A stretch of DNA of 57,527 nucleotides from an uncultured Mycoplasmatota bacterium (GTDB taxonomy: Bacteria > Bacillota_I > Bacilli_A > RF39 > UBA660). Of the stretch, positions 48,195 to 57,458 are shown piece by piece. Each line of letters opens with the position of its first letter. The first letter of the stretch is position 1. The translations under genes and the position numbers were made by a program. The DNA lies in assembly GCA_946497955.1 (NCBI GenBank), contig CAMMMH010000006.1, positions 1 to 57,527 on the forward strand, read 5' to 3'. The notes beneath the pieces are model-generated. The model did no database searches. It was given only the letters and a program-made list of their open reading frames with translations, and had not been told where the DNA came from.

Positions 48195-51011
48195 TTATTC
48201 CTCACTCTTTTTGTTTTCAAGATTATATTTAGTTTCTTTGATTATTTTATCTTTATCTTTTTTATTTTTTTCATCTTGATATAGTATTTTAAATCTCACA
48301 ATTTCCTTATTAACAAATTCTTTAACTTTTTTATCTTTTGGTTTTAATTTTTTAAAAAAAGCGTATTTATCATGAAAAGAATTTGCAATACCATATTCTC
48401 CCTTAACAACTCCAGTATTAAATACTAGACATTCAATCTTGTTTAATAATTCATCATTAGAGGCAATCTTAGATATTATATATTCATATATTTCCCAACA
48501 AGATATTGATACGTCATATAATCTACATAAATCAATTACTTTTACGTAATTATCATAATTGTCATTTTCTTTTAAATACTTAAGTATATCGCTACATAAT
48601 TCATTGTTATATTCGCCAAGTAAATAATATATATAGTTAGATATTTTATAATAATTATTTTCAGTCAATAATTCTATACACAATTTTAAATTATTATATC
48701 TTTCTTCTTTATAATTATTACAAGTTGTTAGATTAACATATCTAAAAAAATTATATAAATTACTATTTGGATTATCTGTTATTTTTTCTTTAAGCAATAG
48801 CCTTAAATCTTCTGGATATTTTTCAAACAAATCATTTAAGAAAAACTCATCTAACCTATTAAATTCACTATACCTAAAATTTTCTAATAATATACAAACA
48901 TCAGCATAGTTATATTCTTCTATAATCATTTTCTCAGTATTAGGATTATATAATACTTCTCCAATAATTCCTTTAGTAATACTATTATACTTTTTTATTT
49001 TATTTAGTAAATAATTTTTATATTCTTTATTATTTACTAAATCAACATTATTAGAAATAAGCTTTAATATCTTAATTTCTAAATTCTCATTTTTATTATT
49101 TTCAACAAATTCTATTAAATTATTTATAATATTCAAATCTATATTACCTGTTTGTAGCATAGCTTGAATAATTTTATCAGCTTTTATGTCATTATCAATT
49201 ATATATTCATAATTTTTATCTTGTCTAATTACCCCAAGTAAGATAAATTCATTCCATTTAGTCTTTATTATTAATTTTCCATAATTTTCTAGTGTTCCAA
49301 TGCCAATTAAAAATCTTCCTGCATTAAAAAAATTCGAATTACTAATTTTTTCATTATCCAATATATCCAATATAGCTATAATCTCTTTAACATTACTCTT
49401 TTTAAAATTTTTGGTATATTCATTTAAATAATTAGTTCTAAATTCTTCATTTTCAGAATCATCAGCACATGGTATTTCATTAATAAAAAAATTGAATAAC
49501 ATTGCATATAAATTCTGAATTTTATCATTTTTTAGTTTTTTATAAAATTTGCTATCTTTTAATTTTGTATTTTTCCAAGCACATACAGATTTATATAGTT
49601 CGTTTTTACTATACACATCAATTTCATCATAATTATTATTGAAAAAATCATATATTGGATTATAGTCAAATATGTTTGTGTTTCTCTCCAACTCACAATT
49701 TATGTTAATTAAAGCATTTAAAGCTTCCTTCGAATGTTGATTAAAAAATATATCTAATATCACTTCTATTGCCTTATATATTTTATTTTTATAATTTTCA
49801 CTAGGGCTTACTTTATTATTTACAAAAGATATCTTATCCATGCCGACTTCTTCACAATAATTATAATTTATATTACAAAAATATTCAGCCAACTTTATTC
49901 TTACATATACATCTAAATCTTTTTCAAAAATTAATAAATAAGCAATTTCGTGAATATTATAATCAGCATAGCCTCTGTTAGAATCAGCTTTATCAGAAAC
50001 TATTAGATTCTCTATAAATTTATCAAACTTTTCTAACATATTATTATTAGTTGATATTTTATATAAAGTAGAAATTATTCTTTTAAAATCACTAAGCCAT
50101 AAATATTTATAGCTTTGTAAAAATTCTAACATTTTACTAAATTTATATTCATATGTATCATAATTCAAGAATTTAGCTGTTTCAATAGGTAATTCACTAA
50201 ATTTTTTTACTATTGAATAAATTATACCTGAATCATAAATTTCTTTGTACTTTTCTTCGTATTCATTAATTAAGGGAATAACTTCTATCATTTTATTAAT
50301 TATTTCTTCCAGCTCATTTAAAGATTTAACATTCTGCAACTTTTTACCGAAATCATCTCCTAATAATATCGCTATATTTTCTGCCCCCTTTTTAATGCTA
50401 GATACACGTTTATTAATAAACTCTAGGCTTGCCATTATCTTCAAAGTTTCTTTTCTTACATCTTCAAAAGTAGACTTAATTCTATTATATTCTTTGCTAT
50501 CCTTTGATTGTAATTCATCTACATCCTTATAAATTATATTATGCCCAAATTCATTCATGGCATGAGCCAACAATGTTGTTAATTGTATTTCACATAATAA
50601 ACCTTTAAACTTATTAAAATCATTTTTTAACGAAATTGTTATGTTAATTCCATCATATTCCATAATATCTTTTGATGGTCTATATGATTCAACATTAAAT
50701 TCATCGTAGATAATATTGTTAAATTTTTTTAATTCATCTTCATCATAAAAAATAATTCTTACGCCACTAAGGTCGTTTAGTTTTTTTATATTTTTGCAAA
50801 TGCCATTTATAATTTTCTCTGTTAACTTGTTTTCCAACGAATCATAAGATTTAACTCGACTATTTAAGGACTGATATTTTATACCATTTTCAATAAGAAT
50901 ATTTTTTACCTTATTCTCAATATAAGATGTAAATTCAACATAGATTAACTGAGATGATAAATATTCTTTTAACATTTGTTCTTTTACTTGTTTAAGTTTT
51001 TCAGATGTCAT
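48195..51011 (-). CDS. RelA/SpoT-like synthetase-domain protein with long helical C-terminal region
   Basis: SLNSRVKSYDSLENKLTEK, LNDLSGVRIIFYDEDEL, CEIQLTTLLAHAMNEFGHNIIYK; ~650 aa C-terminal region without recognised motif. Confidence 0.75.
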   Translation of the reverse strand: MTSEKLKQVKEQMLKEYLSSQLIYVEFTSYIENKVKNILIENGIKYQSLNSRVKSYDSLENKLTEKIINGICKNIKKLNDLSGVRIIFYDEDELKKFNNIIYDEFNVESYRPSKDIMEYDGINITISLKNDFNKFKGLLCEIQLTTLLAHAMNEFGHNIIYKDVDELQSKDSKEYNRIKSTFEDVRKETLKIMASLEFINKRVSSIKKGAENIAILLGDDFGKKLQNVKSLNELEEIINKMIEVIPLINEYEEKYKEIYDSGIIYSIVKKFSELPIETAKFLNYDTYEYKFSKMLEFLQSYKYLWLSDFKRIISTLYKISTNNNMLEKFDKFIENLIVSDKADSNRGYADYNIHEIAYLLIFEKDLDVYVRIKLAEYFCNINYNYCEEVGMDKISFVNNKVSPSENYKNKIYKAIEVILDIFFNQHSKEALNALININCELERNTNIFDYNPIYDFFNNNYDEIDVYSKNELYKSVCAWKNTKLKDSKFYKKLKNDKIQNLYAMLFNFFINEIPCADDSENEEFRTNYLNEYTKNFKKSNVKEIIAILDILDNEKISNSNFFNAGRFLIGIGTLENYGKLIIKTKWNEFILLGVIRQDKNYEYIIDNDIKADKIIQAMLQTGNIDLNIINNLIEFVENNKNENLEIKILKLISNNVDLVNNKEYKNYLLNKIKKYNSITKGIIGEVLYNPNTEKMIIEEYNYADVCILLENFRYSEFNRLDEFFLNDLFEKYPEDLRLLLKEKITDNPNSNLYNFFRYVNLTTCNNYKEERYNNLKLCIELLTENNYYKISNYIYYLLGEYNNELCSDILKYLKENDNYDNYVKVIDLCRLYDVSISCWEIYEYIISKIASNDELLNKIECLVFNTGVVKGEYGIANSFHDKYAFFKKLKPKDKKVKEFVNKEIVRFKILYQDEKNKKDKDKIIKETKYNLENKKSEE

Positions 51012-51242
51012 TTAGAATCCTCCTTATAAAAGAAAAATTTAATATACCTAATGAAAAAGTTGTTTATTACTATGACTGCAAATATAGGAAATTATAACAC
51101 TTTAGAAATATATAGACAAGCAAGTATCATAGTGATTTAATATCAAAAAGTATTAAAACTTATGTAATATTCAAACTGAAGTAATAAGGTAATTACAACT
51201 TGACTAAAAAAATCTAATATAAAAATAAAGTGAATATTTAAT

Positions 51243-52331
51243 TTACTTCTTTCTTTGTGCATAAAATCTTACACTCGGATATTCTTTTTTCATTTTTACA
51301 ATATCATAGTATGTATACACATAAAATTTTGGAAATTTTTCTTTTACTTCAGTAACCATGTACAATACATATGAGTCTTTATATTTTTCCATAAACTTTA
51401 TCTCTCCACTAGACATATTAAAGATTGGCTTAGTTTCAGATGTTGACTTTACTTCTACATATTTCTTTTCTCCATCTACAATATATTCCATATCATATGG
51501 AGATTGTGGAAAGTCTAAGCTAGTATGATATAACTCATTATCATCATCTAACTTTTCCCTTAATAATTTATATATAAACTCTTCTCCTAGCCTTCCATTT
51601 TCTAATCTAGATTTATTGATTAATTCATAAGTTATAGTTGTAGATTCTTGAATATCTGGATTTTGTCCAACCACTACAACATAGTCATTATCTACCACTT
51701 TATTAGGATCTATAATTAATTTTTTTCCTACACCTTTTTTCCTTCTAAAGACAGTTGATAGAGGTATTCCATTTGGTCCTATTAAAGAGGTTATAAAGTT
51801 TAAAGTCTTAGTATCTTGGTAATACTCAAACCCTCTAACTACAAATGCAAATCCTCCATTTTGTTCCATAATTGAATTTAAAACAGCCTTATTGTCAATA
51901 TTATAACCATCTGCTTTAAAACTAAAAGTTATTGGATAATGAAGTTTTATTCTTCCTAAATGTGTATTATTAACTTTACTTCCATTTAACTTAGTTATAA
52001 CATGATCTGTTTCTCTTTTAAAATACATAGCAAATTGAAATTTAGTATTTAATTTTATTCCATCCAATAAGAAATTACTAAATATAAACACATTATCAAT
52101 ACTATTTCCAGAATGTGAAGAACTTTGACATTTATGAATTAGCATGGCCGGTGGATTAATAACATTACAATTATATTTTTTTAATTCTAATATATCTTTT
52201 CTCCATTTATTTTCATCTTTGCTTTGATTTAGTGGTGTTGAGACTGTCGCAGTTTGACCTTTTGCATAATCATTATATGTTCCTAAAAATAAAGATTTTT
52301 CATCAATTTTAAATCTAATTTTATTTTTCAT
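51243..52331 (-). CDS. DUF3883-like / PD-(D/E)XK-like protein, probable restriction partner of the methyltransferase
   Basis: NGRLGEEFIYKLLREKL...SPYDMEYIVDGEKKYVEVKSTSETKP; 11-nt overlap with the methyltransferase gene. Confidence 0.75.
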   Translation of the reverse strand: MKNKIRFKIDEKSLFLGTYNDYAKGQTATVSTPLNQSKDENKWRKDILELKKYNCNVINPPAMLIHKCQSSSHSGNSIDNVFIFSNFLLDGIKLNTKFQFAMYFKRETDHVITKLNGSKVNNTHLGRIKLHYPITFSFKADGYNIDNKAVLNSIMEQNGGFAFVVRGFEYYQDTKTLNFITSLIGPNGIPLSTVFRRKKGVGKKLIIDPNKVVDNDYVVVVGQNPDIQESTTITYELINKSRLENGRLGEEFIYKLLREKLDDDNELYHTSLDFPQSPYDMEYIVDGEKKYVEVKSTSETKPIFNMSSGEIKFMEKYKDSYVLYMVTEVKEKFPKFYVYTYYDIVKMKKEYPSVRFYAQRKK

Positions 52332-53427
52332 TACTACCTCCTGTATTTAAATTCAACCAATCTTCGTCAAAATCCTTAAGTTGCTTAAATATAAATTCTA
52401 ATAATATTGTAACTAAATTAACATCCCAACCATTACCAGCTCTTTTAGATAATTGCGTATATGATTGATTTCCAAATACAATATCAACTTTTCTCCCTTT
52501 GATATTTAAGCCTTCAAGCCCCATCAATCTAAATTGCTCAGTAACTGACATTTTTCTTACAACCTCTTTATTTCTATTAGGTTCTATAACTCTTAAGCTA
52601 TTATGTTCAGGCATAGTTATTGTAATAGAATATCCGTCTGTTTTGATTTTTTTATTATATACATCAAAACACAAAGCTTTTTTTACTTTAAAACTATCAA
52701 TTTTATGTTTTTCTTTTAAGTGCTCTATTTGCTTATCCGACAAATACATCTCTTTTGGAACGTATTCTTTAGGATCTAAAAAATCTGCCATTAATAATCC
52801 TGTTATATTTTTAGGGGGTTCCATCGAAAAGTTTTTTGGTAAACCTCCAAGCTTTGCAAACATCCAAACCCTTTCGCGATTTTGAGGAATACCATAATCT
52901 TTACTATTTAATAAAGCAACCCTTAATGGAGATTCATCTTTATCATTTTTATCTGCAACATACCCCATCTCTCTTAGCATATCTTCCATTTGTTTTCTAG
53001 TTGTCTGAAACTTTTTTGAAAAAAATCCTTTAACATTTTCAAGCAATATATATCTTGGCTTTTTTGCATCACATATTCTCATAATATGTTGAAATAAAGT
53101 TCCTCTTCCATAAGGATCATCTATGCCTTTTTGCATTCCTGCAGTTGAAAAAGGCTGACATGGAAAACCACCCATAAAAATATCAAAATCAGGAACATCA
53201 TCAGGATTTAGTTTAGTAATATCTCCAAAATTTTTAATATTTTTCCCATTTTTATCTTTATGATTTAAATTGTATAGCTCACACGCATATTTATCAATTT
53301 CAGAATATCCAATTACTTCAAATAAAAAATCAGGATATTTTTCTTTTAATCTGTCTAAAGCAAAATGTCCACCGCCATATCCTGCAAAGCCTTCAAAAAC
53401 CCTTAATACTTTTTTGTTTTTGTTCAC
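52321..53427 (-). CDS. DNA (cytosine-5-)-methyltransferase
   Basis: RVFEGFAGYGGGHFAL, FMGGFPCQPFSTAGMQKG, ILLENVKGF, GIPQNRERVWMFA, QFRLMGLEGLN...RAGNGWDVNLV. ORF track starts at 53463, but GTG at 53427 after TTAGGAGG is the likelier start. Confidence 0.93.
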   Translation of the reverse strand: MNKNKKVLRVFEGFAGYGGGHFALDRLKEKYPDFLFEVIGYSEIDKYACELYNLNHKDKNGKNIKNFGDITKLNPDDVPDFDIFMGGFPCQPFSTAGMQKGIDDPYGRGTLFQHIMRICDAKKPRYILLENVKGFFSKKFQTTRKQMEDMLREMGYVADKNDKDESPLRVALLNSKDYGIPQNRERVWMFAKLGGLPKNFSMEPPKNITGLLMADFLDPKEYVPKEMYLSDKQIEHLKEKHKIDSFKVKKALCFDVYNKKIKTDGYSITITMPEHNSLRVIEPNRNKEVVRKMSVTEQFRLMGLEGLNIKGRKVDIVFGNQSYTQLSKRAGNGWDVNLVTILLEFIFKQLKDFDEDWLNLNTGGSNEK

Positions 53428-53504
53428 AATGTTGCCTCCTAACTTTGGTAACTTAATAATCATATTTTTTATTATATGTTTATTAGAATACCTCTTACAT
53501 TTAT

Positions 53505-53533
53505 ATTATAGCATGTATATTTTAAGATGTAAA
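53505..53533 (-). promoter_or_regulatory. Sigma-A-type promoter for the methyltransferase operon
   Basis: Minus strand TTTACA-17 nt-TATAAT with extended -10 (TGCTATAAT). Confidence 0.6.
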
Positions 53534-53632
53534 TCAATGAAAAAACATAGTTTTCATTTTATACCAAAATTTACATGGCTAAAACTTAATTATATCAAAC
53601 TCATTATATAATTAGTAAAAAATTATTTAGTA

Positions 53633-54013
53633 TTATTCAAAATGACTATTTCTGCACAATTTATCTACATCACTGACATCTGGAATAGGGGGTAATTTTT
53701 CAATGCCATATGGATAAAGTTTTCTAATCTCTTTAACATTTTGCAAAAATTTATTACTAGACCATAAATTAATAAAATCTTTATCACTCAACATTGAAAC
53801 TGCTGTTTTGCCATCATATATAATGCCATTATATATATTCATCTTTAGTTTACTATTTTTACAATGCAAATGAGGAAAAGATGGATTAATATCAGAATCG
53901 CCTTTTTTAAAGTACCAGTTCCTTTTGCTTAATTTAAATGGTATTGGGCCAAAGAAAAGTGGCTCACTAAAAAACGAGAGCAATTGCCAAAGTATTAGTT
54001 TTAAAATGTACAT
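53633..54013 (-). CDS. Small hypothetical protein with FPHLH motif
   Basis: 126 aa; SDINPSFPHLHCKNSKLKMNIYNGIIYDGK; start uncertain. Confidence 0.5.
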   Translation of the reverse strand: MYILKLILWQLLSFFSEPLFFGPIPFKLSKRNWYFKKGDSDINPSFPHLHCKNSKLKMNIYNGIIYDGKTAVSMLSDKDFINLWSSNKFLQNVKEIRKLYPYGIEKLPPIPDVSDVDKLCRNSHFE

Positions 54014-54087
54014 ATATTCAAATCACTACTTTCAAAATTATATTATTATATTTTTTATGAACATATTTTCAGAATCAAAAAACACTA

Positions 54088-54924
54088 CTAAAATAACTCT
54101 TTCACAATTAAATCTTCAGAATGTAAATTATTATTTTTTCCTAATAATAAATTCTCATAAAACTTAATTAAATAACCTTTATCTTCTTTAATGCCTAAAT
54201 CATTATTAAAATAATTACTTCTAACTAATGCATTTCTAAAATATACTGATTTATCTTTAAATAAAGTATTATCTACGTTATAACCTAAATTAATTAAATA
54301 CTTTTCTATAAATAAAGCTGTAGTTCTAGTATTACCTTCTCTAAAAGGATGTACTTGCCATATACTAGAAGAAAAATCAGTAATATTTTTAATCACGTCT
54401 ACAATAGACATATCTTTATAGTTTTTATCTTTTTCTAAACTTATGTCATATTCTAAAGATTCTTTTAAAGTCTTATAATCTCCATAAGCTACAGAATCAT
54501 TATTTAATATTTTTTCATGTTTAGAAAAATTAATATCTCTAAACTCTCCTGCAAATTCATAAACATCTTGAAATAAATATTTATGAATATACTTTAAATA
54601 ATCTACTGATAACTCAAAATTATCTTTTTCTAATAACTCAACTATTCTCATAGATACAAAGTCACATTCTAATTCATTATGATTAATATTATTTTGTTTT
54701 GATTTTTCTACATAATACTCTTTTAGACTTTTCTCTACTTCTTCTATTGATAATTCTCCTAAAACATTCTTTTCTTTAATCTGTTCTAGATATTTAGATG
54801 GTTTTAAATTATCTACCTCTTGTAAACCAATAGCCATATCCCACTCTAATTGTTTAACATAGCCTTTAGGATTATCTATCTCATTATATTGATTTATACT
54901 AGAATCAAAATCTCTTTCACTCAC
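54088..54924 (-). CDS. Fic family protein
   Basis: HPFREGNTRTTALFIEKYL core motif; IHKYLFQDVYEFAGEFRDINFSK upstream. Confidence 0.93.
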   Translation of the reverse strand: MSERDFDSSINQYNEIDNPKGYVKQLEWDMAIGLQEVDNLKPSKYLEQIKEKNVLGELSIEEVEKSLKEYYVEKSKQNNINHNELECDFVSMRIVELLEKDNFELSVDYLKYIHKYLFQDVYEFAGEFRDINFSKHEKILNNDSVAYGDYKTLKESLEYDISLEKDKNYKDMSIVDVIKNITDFSSSIWQVHPFREGNTRTTALFIEKYLINLGYNVDNTLFKDKSVYFRNALVRSNYFNNDLGIKEDKGYLIKFYENLLLGKNNNLHSEDLIVKELF

Positions 54925-55049
54925 AACATCACCTTCATCTAATACAATTATAGCATATAAATTTAATATTATAGTAAAATAACTTAAATTAATTGATATA
55001 AAGAAATAATTTAATTACCAAACATTACCAATTACTTTCTAACAAACAA

Positions 55050-55074
55050 AAAATCGACTCATAAGAATCGACTA
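55050..55074 (-). terminator. Terminator downstream of tRNA-His
   Basis: Minus strand AGTCGATTC-TTAT-GAGTCGATTTTTT, stem with two G.U pairs plus T tract. Confidence 0.6.
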
Positions 55075-55107
55075 TATCATTAAGTCTTTACGACTAACTT
55101 TCCATTA

Positions 55108-55184
55108 TGGGGCGGTATAAGGGAATCGAACCCTTGCATACTGGTGCCACAAACCAGCGTGTTAACCACTTCACCAATACCGCC
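55108..55184 (-). tRNA. tRNA-His(GTG)
   Basis: GGCGGTATTGGTGAAGTGGTTAACACGCTGGTTTGTGGCACCAGTATGCAAGGGTTCGATTCCCTTATACCGCCCCA: cloverleaf with 8-bp acceptor (G-1:C73), GTG anticodon, encoded CCA. Confidence 0.93.
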
Positions 55185-55201
55185 ATCTGAAATACATACC
55201 T

Positions 55202-55231
55202 ATTATAACCATAAAACTATTAAATAAGCAA
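55202..55231 (-). promoter_or_regulatory. Putative tRNA-His promoter
   Basis: Minus strand TTGCTT-18 nt-TATAAT. Confidence 0.45.
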
Positions 55232-55247
55232 GTTTTTTTTGCAATAT

Positions 55248-56949
55248 CAGCAAAAAAGAGTAAATTTCTTCGCAAAGAAAATCTGATATAATTATTACTA
55301 CAGAATAAGAAAGGATGTAGTAATGAAAAAAAGAAGTAAAAAGGAAGAGGAAAAATTACAGGAAGAAATAAAGAAATATGCAAATGAACCAAGAAGTGTA
55401 AGAAGAAAAAAAGAAAGAGAATTAAAGAAAGAATATAAAGATAAATCTATTACAATTAAATCAGGTAAGAAATTCAAGAAAACTAAAGAACCTCTTACTA
55501 GAAAACAAAGAAGAGAACTTTTAAAAGATAAAAATCTATTAAAGGAAGTTTTAAAGATAATTAGAAAATATTTCCCACAGTTAGAAAACTTATTTAGTAA
55601 ATTAACTGATAAAAGACATAAAAGTTATATTACTTATAAGATGAGAACTATTATAATGACTAGATTATTATCTTTAATTTGCGGTATTACTACCATGAAA
55701 GGTATTAATCAAAAATTTAATACTGATGAAGCTATTAAAAATTTATCTTCTATTTGTAACCAAGAACTTAAAGAAGTTCCTGATTGGCAAACTATTCAAG
55801 ATGTTATTGAAACTCTTTCTATAGAAGAAATAGAAGATATTAGGAAATATATGGTAAAGGCTTTAATTAGAAGTAAAATGTTTGATAGATTTAGATATAA
55901 AGGTGCTATTCAAGTATTAGTAGATGCTACTGGTCTATCTAGTCATGATTATAACTTAAATGGTAATTGTATTTCTAGAACTAAAAGTGGCATTATTAAA
56001 TACTATAAATATGTCTTAGAAGCTAAAATTGTTTTTGGTAACATTGTTATTAGTATTGATTCTGAATGGATAGAAAATAAGGAATTAAATAATGAAAACG
56101 AGAAACAAGACTGTGAAGTTAATGCTTTTAAAAGAATGGCTCCAAGACTTAAGAAAAATTATCCTAAAATGAAATTTATTATTACAGGGGATGCTTTATA
56201 TGCTACTACTCCTATGATTGATATTTGTAAAGATAATAAGTGGTATTATATCTTTAATCTTAAGAAAGATAGACTTAAAAATGTCTATGAACAATTTACG
56301 GATAATGTTAACTACTTTAATGAAACTAATAAAGAAAACTATTATTTATCTAAAAATGTAGAGTTTAATGATAATGTTTTTGATGTGTTTAAATATATAG
56401 AAGTTACTAATAATAAAACTACTACTTTTCACTATGTTAGCAATCTTAATGTTAAAGATAGTAATATAGAAGAAATTGTTAATATGGGTAGACGTAGATG
56501 GAAGATAGAAAATGAAGGCTTTAATCAACAAAAAAATGGGACTTTTTGTATTTCCCATATGAGTAGTAGACATATTGTTGGTTTAAAGGTCCAATATTAT
56601 TTAATACAGATCGCCCATATTATAAGACAACTATTAGAATATGGTTCTATTATAATAAAAGAGATTCGTGATATAACAAAAAAGGAAATAAGCGACAAAA
56701 TTTCCACCATGCTTACTTCCAACAAAATCTCAAATTTTAATTGTTTGGATTTGAATTTTCAATTAAGATTTGATGGTTAAAGTGTAACATATTTCAGGGG
56801 AGTTGAAAACTAGTGGTGGAAATTTTTACAGTGTATTTGACACTTCTTTTTTGCATGGTTTATTTATGCGAAGAAAAAGATTTATGTTATTTTTCAATCT
56901 TTTGCACATAAATCTTTTCTTTTTTAATTAAATTTGCTCTTTTTTACTG
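55248..56949 (+). mobile_element. 1702-bp insertion sequence with IRs and 8-bp TSD
   Basis: IRs CAGCAAAAAAGAGTAAATTT / CAGTAAAAAAGAGCAAATTT (18/20), flanked by direct repeats TGCAATAT at 55240-55247 and 56950-56957. Confidence 0.88.
55323..56780 (+). CDS. DDE-type transposase (IS4-superfamily-like / unclassified)
   Basis: QVLVDATGLSSHDYN, FIITGDALYATTPMIDICKDNKWYYIFNLKKDR, RRRWKIENEGFNQQKNG. Confidence 0.82.
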   Translation: MKKRSKKEEEKLQEEIKKYANEPRSVRRKKERELKKEYKDKSITIKSGKKFKKTKEPLTRKQRRELLKDKNLLKEVLKIIRKYFPQLENLFSKLTDKRHKSYITYKMRTIIMTRLLSLICGITTMKGINQKFNTDEAIKNLSSICNQELKEVPDWQTIQDVIETLSIEEIEDIRKYMVKALIRSKMFDRFRYKGAIQVLVDATGLSSHDYNLNGNCISRTKSGIIKYYKYVLEAKIVFGNIVISIDSEWIENKELNNENEKQDCEVNAFKRMAPRLKKNYPKMKFIITGDALYATTPMIDICKDNKWYYIFNLKKDRLKNVYEQFTDNVNYFNETNKENYYLSKNVEFNDNVFDVFKYIEVTNNKTTTFHYVSNLNVKDSNIEEIVNMGRRRWKIENEGFNQQKNGTFCISHMSSRHIVGLKVQYYLIQIAHIIRQLLEYGSIIIKEIRDITKKEISDKISTMLTSNKISNFNCLDLNFQLRFDG

Positions 56950-56994
56950 TGCAATATTGTATAAAAAATAGAAATATGTAAATAATAAAAATAA

Positions 56995-57021
56995 TTAGCA
57001 CTTTAACTTGACAAGTGCTAA
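56995..57021 (+). promoter_or_regulatory. CIRCE (HrcA) operator
   Basis: TTAGCACTT-N9-AAGTGCTAA perfect inverted repeat upstream of hsp20. Confidence 0.88.
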
Positions 57022-57036
57022 AAACAGTGGTATAAC
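57008..57036 (+). promoter_or_regulatory. hsp20 sigma-A promoter overlapping CIRCE
   Basis: TTGACA-17 nt-TATAAC. Confidence 0.75.
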
Positions 57037-57068
57037 ATAATTGTAATGAGAAAGGAAAGTGATAATAT

Positions 57069-57458
57069 ATGTTACCAACAAGATTTTATTTTGATAATGC
57101 ATTTGATCAATTATTTGGAAATGAAGGAAGTAAGATGATGAATTGTGATATCTATGAAAAGGATAACACATATCATGTAGAGATGGATTTACCAGGATTT
57201 AAGAAAGATGAAATTAAAGTAGAATGTAACAAAGGAAACTTAGTTATAACTGCTGAAAAATCATCTAATGAAGAAGATAAAGATGAAGATAAAAAATATC
57301 TACGTCGTGAAAGAAGTTATGGTAAATATTCTAGAAGTTTCTATCTAGGTGATATTAAAGAAGATGCTATTGAAGCTAAATTCGATAATGGTACATTAAG
57401 TATTTCTATTCCAAAAATTGATGAAAATGAAAATAAAAAACTTATTGATATAAAATAA
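57069..57458 (+). CDS. Hsp20/alpha-crystallin small heat-shock protein
   Basis: YHVEMDLPGFKKDEIKVECNKGNLVITAEK...YGKYSRSFYLGD..KEDAIEAKFDNGTLSISIPK. Confidence 0.95.
   Translation: MLPTRFYFDNAFDQLFGNEGSKMMNCDIYEKDNTYHVEMDLPGFKKDEIKVECNKGNLVITAEKSSNEEDKDEDKKYLRRERSYGKYSRSFYLGDIKEDAIEAKFDNGTLSISIPKIDENENKKLIDIK

Noticed and set aside
52499-52885. Plus-strand 128-aa ORF opposite the methyltransferase
   Set aside because: Antisense to clear m5C methyltransferase motifs; no independent signal.
55108-55130. tRNA-His 3' end as attB with duplicated attR
   Set aside because: No second copy of the tRNA 3' segment and no integrase gene seen in the window; cannot be supported.
55171-55392. Minus-strand 73-aa ORF
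   Set aside because: Overlaps the tRNA-His 5' end, the IS inverted repeat and the transposase start; not credible.
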